Origin: Megaleporinus macrocephalus
Taxonomy: Eukaryota; Chordata; Actinopteri; Characiformes; Anostomidae
Length of the DNA stretch: 64,000 bases
NCBI GenBank assembly: GCA_021613375.1
Contig: CM038704.1
Coordinates: forward strand, 29,444,082-29,508,081
Direction of reading: 5' to 3'
Shown here in pieces: positions 1-12,700 of the stretch (the first letter of the stretch is position 1; each line of letters starts with the position of its first letter). The notes below the pieces were generated by a model, which made no database searches, had not been told where the DNA came from, and saw only the letters and a list, made by a program, of their open reading frames with translations. The position numbers were made by a program, and so were the translations under genes.

Positions 1-59
1 CATGTTAATATATGTTAATGTTAATCTGTTTATTGATATGGGTATTAAGTAGCTCATAT

Positions 60-945
60 TTACCAGAAAGTTGCAACATCAAGCTATTTCAGTTGCTCCA
101 AGAAATTTGCAGGAATATCGTTCTACACCTATAAAGTTCAGTCTTAGAAGTCGGTTGCATTTTCTTCTTTTTACGATCCAAGTAGTCCCAAACACCTTTG
201 GTAATATTGGGGTCTAAACTCTGGTGAGATCAGTCCGTCGGTCCGAGGACGCCAGTAGCTTTTTTGTTTTATTTGCCTTTTTTTCTGTCTATTCTTTTTT
301 TATCAATAAGAGCTTTGTGGCAGCTACACATCCTTTTAGACACACAGTATTGAGCTGTCTACTGTTGTAAATATTTCTTACATACTACGGCGTCTGTTAA
401 AAGCTTGTTAATACAGATGGGCACACTGAATGCTACAGAGGTTACGAGATGTTTTTGGTTCAGTTAATCCTGTCATTTATGGCAGGAACCCCCGAAAATG
501 CTGCTCAAACTCAGGGGATAATGATGTGGCCAGACGGATCACATGGGCCAGATGAAACATGGACGCAGGCCTATAAGATTGTGCAGTTGTCGAGACCTTG
601 TTAGATCATGTTCGAGAGCTCCTTGAGAGTGGTATGCTCAAGAATAAAGCTTATACTCTGAACTTGGTCTGAACACTGCTCACAGCGGAAGGATGAACAG
701 AAACATCTGTTTTTAGATATGAAGCAAGAGTGAAGTCTGATTTTCTCCTCTCTCTCAAAGATGAAAGCTTTAAGCACGGTTTATCTGATGGTGACAGTTT
801 TGGTGGTCCACTGGGAGCCTTTTTTTCTCTATAGATTAGTCCTTTGAATCTAATCTCTTCAGAAATATCTAGTGAAAAATTAAATACTTGTACTTTTAAT
901 TGCTGTTTATTCATGAAACCCAGTCTCTGACTTTTGCAGAGTGTG
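60..945. mobile_element. Degenerate Tc1-like repeat, copy A
   Basis: Shares several blocks, in the same order, with copy B at 4410-4930: AGCTACACATCCTTTTAGA, GATTTTCTCCTCTCTCT, GATGGTGACAGTTTTGGTGG and CAGAAATATCT. It ends with CTCTGACTTTTGCA, the reverse complement of the start of copy B (TGCAAAAGTCAGAG), which suggests terminal inverted repeats. No intact transposase. It fills the dzip1l intron after the 1019-1155 exon. Limits are approximate. Confidence 0.65.
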
Positions 946-1018
946 TTTGATTCTGATGAAACAGTTAAAAATGTCTAAATGTTATGATGGTAAACTGTTT
1001 AGAGCAGCTCTGATTTAC

Positions 1019-1155
1019 CGCTTGCTGTTTGACGAAGGAGGGTCGAGAGGAAGGCAGAGAGGCTGGAGGAAGCACCTGGATTCCACCTGCAGGTTTAGTT
1101 AGGGAACTGCTCAACTGCTTTTCCAAACTCCTCGTCAGTGTTTGTACAACCGAAC
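1019..1155 (-). CDS. dzip1l: dzip1l penultimate or near-last exon (aa 676-721)
   Basis: 137 bp, acceptor GATTTCTTATTTCAG, donor GCG|GTAAAT, phase 1 in and phase 0 out. It encodes GSVVQTLTRSLEKQLSSSLT, then KPAGGIQVLPPASLPSSRPS and FVKQQA. Human DZIP1L has LVQSMVKNLEKQLEAP followed by KKPAGGV at this point. The remaining C-terminal codons must come from an exon left of the window: none is visible in 1-1018, which is filled by a transposon-like repeat. Confidence 0.92.
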
Positions 1156-3611
1156 CTGAAATAAGAAATCACGAAGGACCTGAATCCAATATATTAGTAT
1201 AAAAAACAGATTACAGTATGTACATTATCTTTCCTACTGTTCAGAAGTCAGAATTTATATTATCAGCATAAAAGCTTAAATGGAAAGTACAATCTTAAAT
1301 GCTCACATAAATTTCTGAGTATTTTAGTTTCAATGGAAATAATAATGGGAGCAATTTCATAATTTTGCTGAACTTTGAACTTTCTGTTGTTAATAGATGT
1401 TAACAGATATGGTTTAGACTTAGACGCCACTGCGTATGTATAAAATGTTTCCAATATGAAGTGACTTCTGTGTAACTGCATGCTGACATTGGGAAAGAAA
1501 CTGTTCACATGCTTCCTGCTTTTGGTTTTGAATGCCTTGATATCATTTGAACAGTAACAACACTTGCTCGTCATTCTTTAACCATGAAGAATGTATTCTT
1601 TATTTAAAGGGTGCTGTTGTTGCAGATTTGTTTCTATAAATGGACCGTATGGACCAATCAGTGAAAATGTTAAACATTTACATAATACACACTGGTCTGA
1701 CTTCAAAACCGCAGGGAAAATGTACTTTTTTTCAAAACCATCTGAACAACCAAGACAACACTTACAGTGTCTTACAGCCGTCTTATGGAACTGCAATATT
1801 AATGGCACTGACAGAAAAGTATCCTTTAGGTTTGTTTATTGTTGTTCTGTTGATTTTTGACAGGCCCAGCAATAAATTGCCCCTTGAGGATTAAGAAAGG
1901 TTGATTTAGTTCAGTTCCAAAGCAATTCTCATTCTCTCACCATGTGTTCCAGAAACCTGCTGATCTTTTGGTGTGTCTGACCCATCTGACTCATCACTGT
2001 CTGACCAGTCCAGTTCACTGCTGGGTTTTTGCTGTTTTCCTGAAGGGGTGAGGTGTGCGGAGTGTGAAGGTTTGCCCCGGGAGCTGGTGATGTAGGCGCT
2101 GTCCTCGGCTGACTCGTCCTCCTCTGAACTGAAGGGTGGTGTGCTGAGAAAGGTTTAGCACGTGTTAAACATATATCAGTGCTCACTGATAAGCAGAGGT
2201 GATACTGACATCACACCAAGGCCTGTCTTACTATTCTTTAAAACCTTAAATGCATTGATGCTTTATTAACCGTTAATACACACAGCCAATAAGTTTGTTT
2301 TTTATTATTTATCTAATCAGAAAGTGGGTTTTGACAGTAAAACATCATAATATTTTTTCTAGTACTACATAACATACAAATACATTCTAGTATTACATTA
2401 CATACAAATACAGTCAAACATAAGATCTTTTTGTTGTTGATATCTTGGTTAGAAGTACACAAGTTTGGTTCATGACTTTTCTGTGCACTCCAGCCATTTC
2501 ATGGATTTCTTAAATTCCATCACCAGCATGTCTTGAAAGAGGAATACCACAGATCTTTTACACTTTCTGCATAATTCAGTTGATGTAAACAAAATCATTC
2601 ATAGTGGTTTGATGTGAAATGGTGAATCATAGAGTAACTCACTAACTCTTTACAGTGGTGCGAATAGTAACAAGGGGTCAGGACAACACAAACATTGCCA
2701 TTTTATTTACTATCCAAAACCATCAGTGAACCTAACTAGTGTGCTCTCTGTATTTTATATGCAACGTTTATAATAATAAAATAGTGATAATCTGAAAAGA
2801 AATCTTTAGAACTATGTTGCCTTATAATGTGCAGCATGTATCATTCCACCACAAATAGATATATTAAATTTACAACTATGACCAAACAATGTCTCAGGCA
2901 TCAGACAGTGTATTCATGACCACTTGATTTAGCACCTTTCTGTAAAGTAGCTTTATAAAAGCATTAAAAAACCTCACCACTATGAATAATTCCACTCCTA
3001 GAATGGAGTATTCATATAAAACTTGTCTGAATGTCTTCATAGCCTAATAACCAAACTATACAGAATATTTAAAACAAAAAAGAAAAATGATAAACTTCCC
3101 TTTTAAATTACTAAAGTACTCAGTAGCTGAGGCACATACTGGGTGGTGACTGTAAATAACGAGCTTTCACAATAAGATATTTGGGAAATGCTAAGCTAAC
3201 ACACTCCCACACATTATCACAATGTATTGCTTTTGTATTTGTTAATAAATGACTACTGCCCAGATAGGTGGTTTTACACATCATTTCGATGGCCTAAAAT
3301 CTTACTTAAAACTAAAGGAAATAGTCTGAAGTAATATGTCAACATTGCTGATTGCAACATTGTTTCTAGTCCACATTTAAACTAAACCACTAAAACAGCA
3401 GTTCTGAGTTAACTTGTTTTTGAAATGTTGTGAAGAACCAGCTCTTTTACATATTTACATATATCCAGCTATTCAGTCTATATCGCTTATAGACATTAGT
3501 TTAGCTCCACCCATTCAGTTCACATTTATAATTTATAAGCTCATTTATCTTTAAAATAAATAACAATAATAACAATTATTTTTATTATTATTATTATTAT
3601 TGTTGTTGTTG

Positions 3612-3646
<35 letters not shown>

Positions 3647-3657
3647 ATTATTATTAA

Positions 3658-3717
<60 letters not shown>

Positions 3718-6700
3718 GCAAGGTGTGTATAGATTTTTCACTCTCAAGATTGTCAGACAACAGCATCAGTATATGGTCATTGTCCAAAGAAAAATATGTA
3801 TCTCCATTGTTGGGGATTTTTATTTTAGTGCATCATTTGAACATGATAGCTGCCGGTTACAGGGTGTGCGTTCATGGTGAATAGACGAATGCTCAGAAAC
3901 ACTCACAGCTTCCTAGTGACCTGAGCTATGCAATGAAATGTTAATGTACGTTCTTGGCTTTTATCAGCTTTTATCTACAGTATTTAGTCATGCGGTGTTG
4001 ACACACAGAGTGGAGTGTGTGTGTTAGGTGGAGTACCTGCTCTTCTTCTGTCGCGTTTGAGAGGTCGGAGTGTGTGCTTTGGAGCGGGGGGCAGGTGTAG
4101 GAGGCTGATGGGTGCTGGCTTTCTGAGAAGAGGGTTTGGAGCTGACCTGCCTGAGTTTAGGACTCATTTCCACTGATGGACTGAGAGGCTTCTTCCTCTC
4201 TGAACACAAATACAGGCAAAAAGCAAAATATCACACATGGTATTACACAGATATATACAGAATATCACAAAATCAGAGATTATTGGTGTGACCTGTGCAG
4301 CGGTATGAGCAGTACACTGTGTGTATGTTTGTGAGGAAGATTATGTGGATCTGTGGTCTGTGTGCACACTCTATATGTGTGTGTGTGGGAGAGAGTAAAT
4401 ACAGTAATGTGCAAAAGTCAGAGGCCATCTTTAATTTATTTCATTTCCAGTCAAAATGATCTCAAGTGCAGGTTCATTCAGGAAAAAAGCAAAATTTATT
4501 AAATTTAGTTTTAGAAGCCGGTTGCATGTTCTGCTTCTAATGAAGTCATCTCAAACAATAGCACCTTCTTTGTTTGATTCTTCTTGTCTATTTTCTTTTT
4601 TTACGGACAGCTACACATCCTTTTAGATTCAGTGTTCCCCTTTCACAGTGGAAAGGTGGACAAAAGCACCTGTGGATTTTTTCTGATCTGAAGAAAGAGT
4701 GGATCTTGATTTTCTCCTCTCTCTGAAAGATGAAAGCTTAGTCCTGTCAAGTACTGTCTACTTGATGGTGACAGTTTTGGTGGTCTTACACAGTAGATAG
4801 ATTTTCCGTTTTATATTATATTCTATATCTTATCATATTTTTGAGTTCCAGATTCTCCTCAGAAATATCTCCTGAAAAAAGAATAACAGTTTTTGGCAAA
4901 AGGGTGATCTCAGTACTACTGCAGGTTTCGACCAGTGAAGGCTAAAAACTCGACAGGACAATTAATACATTTATACTGACTCAATCAAGTAATCGCTATG
5001 GCCCGGCTACATGTATGTATGTGTGTGGTTTGTATGCTTACGCTGAGTGTTTGTACTGGTTGTGGATTTGGTCGGATTCTTCTGCAGGTGTCTCATTCTG
5101 CGGTTTAGCTCCTGAACCAAGCTCCCCCTCAGGTCCTGCAGGTTTGACTGACGGGTCCCCTGCAGTCGCTGAGCAGACACCAGAGAGCTCAGGCTTTTTA
5201 GCGTCTGCTTAGAGATTCCCTTTGTGCCCTTCAAATCACACAACAGCATTTTAAAATAAACAACAAAGTCATTCAACACAATCAATTGCAAAATAGTCAT
5301 TAAGTAAAACATAAGGTGCCTACACAGTACAGAGCTGTGCACGAGTACAACTGCCCTTTCTCTTCATGGAGCTAAACAACGACTGTATATTCAACCTTGC
5401 CGTTGAAGTGACACTGAGCGTTGTTACTACACATTTTAGCTTTTAGAATGAGGCACAGTACAGTCTAAATTCAGATTCATCACGGTAAATTTAGTTCATT
5501 ATTAATAATATTTTATTATTTATACCATTACATTTACATAGATTACCAGAAAATGATCAAATGTTCTCTTCTAATGTTCAAACTGTAAGTAGCTATGCAG
5601 TGCTTACTTTCTATTGTTTTTGTAACACTTTATCACCCTTTTACTTACCAAACCCACGGTCTTGCCTGTGACACATTCCAAAACTTTGGTGAAGCTGATT
5701 TTATGAACAGCGGTTACGAACAGCGGTTACGAACAGCGGTTACGAACAGCGGTTACGAACAGCGGTTACGAACGGTATTACTTGTAACACTTTACCACCC
5801 TTTCACTCAGCAAACCTATGGTCTTGCCTGTGACACATTCTAAAACTTTGGTGAAGCTGATTTTACGAACAACAGTTATGAACAACGGTTTTAAACAACA
5901 GTTACAAACACGCTTGTGAACAGCAGCTACAAACAGCAGCTACAAACAGCAGCTACAAACAGCAGCTACAAACAGCGGTTACAAACAGCTAGATTACGTG
6001 TTTTGTACCTTCCTCAGTCCCATCTTTTCCAGTCTCTCCTCCAGAGTCTCCTCCAGGATGGGTCTAAATTCCTTCACCAGCTCTGGATTTCCTCTCAGTG
6101 ATTCCAGAACTTTCCGTTGAGCCTCTATTGAGTCCTCCAGCCCTGCAGAAGACCAAACACCAAAATTAAAATAGCGTGTATACAGTTTGGCAGTAAAATG
6201 CTCTTTTAAATAAAGTGCTATCCTTTATGTGACTCCTATATTTGGTTAAACTATTTGAAAATCATACTTTCTTCTTCCTCTTCTTTATCATCATCATTCT
6301 CTTCTTCTGGAGATGTGTAAGCCTTTTGAGTTATATTGGGTGGTGGCTCTGAATAATTTACTGTGAATAAAACAGTAGCAAATCACTGTGAACATTAAAA
6401 AATTGTACAGGGCTTTAATATAATATTATATAATTTAAATCACAAATGTCCAAGTATCACAGTGGTCAGGTACCTGACAGTGATTTAGAAGACAGTTTCT
6501 TAATCTGGAAAGAAAGTATAGGGTTGGTTTATCTGTTACCACACCTTTCATTATAGGTAAACTGCATTACATATAAAATTCAAAAACATACATGCATAAT
6601 ACATATATACATAAAACATGAAACACTTCTGTTTCATCACGTTGTTAGTAATCAATTTTAGTAACACAGAGCCAATATTATTCCAGATACATCAACAGAA

Positions 6701-9700
6701 TGTTTATGTAAATAGGAGAAAGCTGTACAAAAAAATACATCTACATAATTACAGGATGTAAATGATGCTCAAAAAAAGAAATATAGTTATTTAAAAAATA
6801 TATAATAATATAAAAACTTTCGTATTTTATTACAGTTGCTCATAAGTGATCAGAACGTAACTGCAGTATAATATGTATTATATTTATCCCTGGATAACTC
6901 TTTAATGTTCCCAAAATTATAATATAATAATGTTAGGAAATATCATCAGAGAGTACATCAGCTTTAAAGATGACTGTGTAAAGTACACCTCTCACCTTCT
7001 GCTTCTGCAAGTGGATGAGTCTGTCTTTCTGTTTGAGCTCAGAGGAGAGAGAGAGGAGCTGCTGCTTCAGAGCATGCAGGCTGGAGCTGGAGCTGTGCTC
7101 CTCAGACAGAGAATTCAGGAGTCTGGCATTCTCACTCTGCAGCTGTAACAAACAAACAAACAAATACAGTAATCCACTCATAGAAGCAAATATGGCATCA
7201 TACATACGTGTAATACAAAGTTTCTATAGAGCAATCATAGAAATAATAATATTAAAATAAGTTCAACATTAAATTCTATTTTATTCTATTAAATAAAATG
7301 CCATATGTAAGAGGACATGGGACACGTTAACTTTTTTCCACAAAAAAGCTTTATGAAATTTCTCTCACCTCCTCTTTCTCCTGTTGGTGAAGGTTCTGCA
7401 TCTCTTTCAGTTTCTTCCTCCACTCATTCTTCTGAAAGAAAGCAAGACAGTAAAAGTGTTATTTTATAACATTTTCTGCTTTATATTAACTGAACTTGTC
7501 ACTGAATTATTTTTTGCAACTATTTGTGAACTTCTGTATAAAATCAGAGGAGTGAATGTAAAAATATATTAAATGAAACCTTCTGAGTCATCTGCTCCTT
7601 CAACTCCTTCTCCCTGAGTTGCCTTTGCTCTTTCTCATGATCATCCTCGCTTCTCATGTTAGACACATGTACCTCTCTGTTTTCCAGCTCCTGCAGTTTC
7701 TACACACAGAAACAACACATAAAGAATTAGTAGTAAACATCTGGGAAGCATAAAGAGAAAACTGAAAATACCGAGTGTCAGTCAAAATAAATGAAATTCT
7801 TTCTCTGATTAATGCAATATTACACTAAAGTCACACTTCTAATAGTTAACACACCAGGCATCACTTATTCCAGCAGCTCCCAATCTTGGTCCGGAGACCG
7901 GCCACTGGTTGAAATATGAATGAAAAAGCTCATAATGCTCAACATGGCATCTGATAAATGTAAAAGAGCCAAACAGAGCCAATCAGCTTGCTAGATACCC
8001 GAAAAGTAAGCATGGGTTCTTTATACTGGGGCGCTCCCCTCATTGTGGAGATCAGTTCATGCGTAGCAGCCAGAACAAGCCAAAAAACTAGCAGTTACAA
8101 ACATCAGTTTTAAACAGCGGTTATGAACAACATTTTCACTACATGCATAAACCTGCAAAGTCAAAAGTCAAATTAAATTAATATACAAATTCATTGGAAT
8201 CCACATCTGAATACTAGTCATCTTTACTGTCTTGATCCAACTATGGTAAACAAATAATTTTACACTAATTGATCATCGGAATTTGAGTAAGAGGCCGCTG
8301 CTGACTCTGCTCTGATGTGGTCCTCGCACTAAGCGGTCTTGTGAGCACGTCATCATAGGCCGGAATGAGAAATGGGATGCCCCTGCCAGACAGCAGATGC
8401 GCCAACTGGAACAGGGCTTCTTTCTGACATTTCTGTCTTACTTTGTTCAACTGTTCTGTATTATTTTAGATCTGAGCATATGTCTCCATCTAGTGGCTGA
8501 AATGTGCACACTCACAGCTTCCATGGAGTAGCTCTTGTTTGCTATGCCTTTAAACTCCTGCAGAAACAGCTGTCGCAGTTCTTCAATTTCTTGCTGAAAT
8601 TTTCTCCTCTCCTCCTCTTTCCATCGCTCCATAGCTTCCCTTTCCACAAACTCCCTCCTCCGCTGCTCCTCCAGCTCCTGATGAGTTAGGAACATTCATG
8701 AAAACTTAATGATTTTATCTGCATTTGTTGGCTTACACTTCTATGAGTTACAGTAAACCCACCTGCTGTCTGTGGTGTGCATCTGCCTCCTTTTCTGCTG
8801 CAAGGCGAATCTGAGTCAGCCTCAGTTTCTCCTTCAGTTCCTCTATCCCATCCTCCATCTGCTCCACCTGCCTCTTCTTCTGTCTCTCTAAAACAAAAAC
8901 AGAGAGACATGGATGATTGTTATGGTGTCTTTCATATACGTCTAGATGGATTCTTAATAGGGAATCGAATTTATTGCAGGTAATTTGACGCTGTTTTAGT
9001 TGTTCTGGCTATAACCACCATGCTATAATGAGGACCCTATGTGACTGTGATAATAGTACTTCCTTGTGGTTCACATAATGTATATATAAATCATTAAATT
9101 CTGTTTTTCACCTTCATATTGTTTAGTTTCAAATCCCATAAAACACACTAACAAGAGCTTCGGTTTAAAAGTTTGAAATCTGTGTTTTTGAATAGCATAA
9201 AACTAATTTTGATTCTGATACGATGCTAATACTGCAAAGTACAAAGCTACAAAAACAAAGACTTTTTAATGAACAGAGCTGTAGATAAATCTACAATACC
9301 CCTACAATAATTGATAATTCCTTAATAATGAACTTACAATAAAATTAACTTCCACAATGCCTCAAATGAGCAAATCCAGGTGATAAAATATATATTTATG
9401 GCAATGTTATGACAAGAAAGAAAGGATGTTTAACTAGGGATGAACTAGATTTTTGCTTCAAACATACAACTGGCCAAACTACAATCTGTGGGCCAATCAT
9501 TTTAGGACATACATACATACATACATACAACATACTGCCGAACTGATTGTGTTAAATCCATTTGTTAAATTTAAATTCTATTATTTAAATATTGACATGG
9601 TCCAAAGTCTTGTATAAAGTCACCATATTGGGCATGCATGTTTTTGGACACTAATGTCCGAGTGTGTTTTATGTGTTTACTTATTCTGGGGTGTTTTTTC

Positions 9701-12700
9701 AGCTCTGGTCCTGGGGGCCCACTGCCCCGCACGTTTGTGTTTTCCCTGCTCCCAACACACTTAGGCTAACTAATTAGCTCATTAACAAACCCACTACCCG
9801 TGTGCAGTGGGCCTGCTGGACCAAGCCTGAGAAAGCTCAGAGAAAAAGCTTAGTTCAGTGTGAGCTTAAGGCAGTGTTAATTTTGACAGCAAATTTTGAT
9901 TTAGTCTTAGTCATAGTCTTTTGACTAAAATGTAATTTAGTTTTAGTCATAATTTAGTCATCTGAATTGTTTTTAGTTTTAGTTTAGTTTTAGTCAAGTA
10001 ATTATCATAAGAATATAGTCGACTTAATCTACAGTCAATTAATTCGACTAAAATATAAAGGGTCATAAAGTCATTATATATACTTACACGAAATTAAACC
10101 TTTATTAACCAGTTATGGAATATTATTCATGTTTGAAAGACCAGTACACACACAAACAGATTTAACAAACAACATCTGAGGTCTTCTGTAACTGCAAAGT
10201 GAAGAAGAGAAAACTGTTTTTTGTCCTTGTATTACCTTTTTATTTATCTCCTATTTATTTAATAATTGTTACTAGTGCTGTCTATCTAATTAAATTACAT
10301 GATCTGTGGTTACCTAATCTACATTAATTGCATTTATCACTTTTTGCTATGATAATATTTTTAATTGTGCAATTTAAAAAAAATTGCATAACAGTAAATC
10401 AATGAATGAAAAACTGCCACATCTCTAGATCACAGTGTTTGCTAGAGACACACACTGCACATTGCATGCACTAATAAATTGTAAATAAAACTAGCTAATC
10501 TGTTTCATGCATTTTTCTAGTGTGTACGGAGAGATTTGGGACATGATCATCAAACACAGATGGTTGGAGTTAGCTAGCTAGTCTCCCGACTCTGGCTCTG
10601 CACATATATAGCGTTTTACCTGCTTCCCACATACCTGATCCAACTAATCTGACCATTAACACCACCTCACTGAGTTAATACAGCGCTTCACCTGCTTCCC
10701 ACATAACTGATCAACTAATCTGATCATTAACACCACCTTACTGAGTTAATACAGCGTTTACAGCAGGACACGCTCTGAAATGTACAGGGCAGTGTGCTTT
10801 CAGGACTACGATTATAAAAAAACGGCTAAGATAGCGTTAGCAGCGATAAAGCTAAACGGACACCAAACGGTGGTGCTGGGGGGCTGATGTCCAGCGCGGT
10901 GGTGATTTTCTCTAAACACAAACGATAAAACTCTCCTTCTCTCTGCTGACACCGTCTAGATAACTTAGTTCCATCATGAGTAGCGACAGTTCACAGGCTC
11001 GTACGGTCTTCTCGGGTTCAGACCAAATTTGTATTAGTGCGCGTTTGATTGACGGCTACTCGGCTTGTCCCGCCTCTCCATATGCGTAGTAGTTATGATT
11101 GAATGTTTTCCTAACTTGTCCCCGCCGAAAATAGTTTGTCAACGAAATTAACACTGGCTTAAGGTTAAGAAGAAAGAAATTGGTCATCGCCCAATCCAAA
11201 AAACTGGAATCACAAAAATCATAGTGGCTGACACATCTCTGCCTTCAAGTTAGCCCTGATGTGTGTAAAACTTTAACAACACTACTGTGCACGACACACT
11301 CGTACCTCCACTCGTACTCGTATCTCCACAGACACCACCTCAACTACTAACAGTCAGTGTCACTGATGTGCTGAGGATAATCCATCACCCAAATAACATC
11401 TGCTTAACAGCATCCCTGTGGTCAGCGATTGACCATTGATGGATGGCGTATAGTGAAACTGACAAACTGTGCAGCAACAAAGTGGCTACAGTGAGCAGAG
11501 AGTGCATGTACAAGGTGAGGTTTCTAATAAGGTGGATGGTGAATGTGTGTGTGGCATTTTCTGAATGTGAGAAACAATAAAACACTATAACAAAACAGTA
11601 TAAGCTGAGCACTGTTAAACAAGTCTTACACACTGCAAGTTTTACACTGAGTTTACACTGTAAAGCAGACCGAGCAGCCTACACATACAATAATAAGAAA
11701 ATCTACATATTTCCTCCTAGTTGGCAAAACATGTCAAACACTAGTTCATGCGGACTCTCAGAGCTTGTTTGGTCTGACACATTTGAAGTGGTCCTCAGGA
11801 TATATGTGGGAGGTTTCATACCTGTGTCCGTGATCTCAGGATGCCTCCGCTGAATATGTGATTGCAAGTAGGAGTAATTGACGAAGGATTTTTCACAGAA
11901 TTGGCACTGAAACAGGAGAAACACAACAGGTGCTGTTACATAAACTTCTTCTCGTTCCAAGATTCTTACTTTAAGTTACACATGTGTCTGGTTTTCGCCA
12001 CTTTATTTAAGATTTTGGTGCAAATGTTTTCTTCTCAATTAAAGCTGACATTCTGCAAGTTTTTAATCTTTTCATCCCACCTGTTTTAAAAAAAGACTAT
12101 GTGCAGTAGGATCATTGTATACAGAGTTTTAGACCATCAGTATTGTGCAACTCAAAGCACAGCATCTGTCTGGCAATTTTTCATGACCTGCTAAAGGGAA
12201 ACTCCACTGACTATCCAAAACAAGTGCTTAATTAAACAACCTATGTGTAAACAAAGACATCAGTGTGGTTCGGTGTGAAAAGCTCCATTCTAGATAAACA
12301 TACCCAGAATTGTTCACAGTGGTGGTGAATGGAACCAGATGTCTAAAGAGTTTAATGCTCCTAAAAGCTAGCGCACAAAATGTTTTAACGTTTGTTGCTG
12401 AAAGCGGGCAACTGTGATCGTCAGTCATTATTTCAACTATCGCTGTGTTTGCTGTTTCTTTCATTGGCTGATTCATCTGTCCTCATATGATCTAACCGGG
12501 AGCAGAACTTCCAACATGAATGACAAGAGATTAGAATACACTGTTGGGGAAGCGCTACCACTTAATTCTCTTATGATGGACTGTGAGCAGATCCATCACT
12601 ACAGTAGCTTAGTATCACCTCTTTAGGTACAATGTGGGATAATGAGAGAGGACACACCAGGCTAGCTTGTTAGCAAGCAAACTTCAGTACATATCTCTTC

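Noticed and set aside
651..914. Minus-strand ORF with PPKLSPSD, positioned where the last dzip1l exon is expected
   Set aside because: The same sequence recurs at 4690-4870 as part of a dispersed repeat, and it lacks the acidic SLEDL-type C-terminus of DZIP1L. It is repeat sequence.
3541..3884. Poly-Leu, poly-Asn and poly-Ile open frames
   Set aside because: They are read-through of an (ATT)n microsatellite.
5705..5982. Regular short repeats that might suggest a CRISPR array
   Set aside because: Units are 13 bp and contiguous with no unique spacers, in a vertebrate intron; this is a minisatellite.
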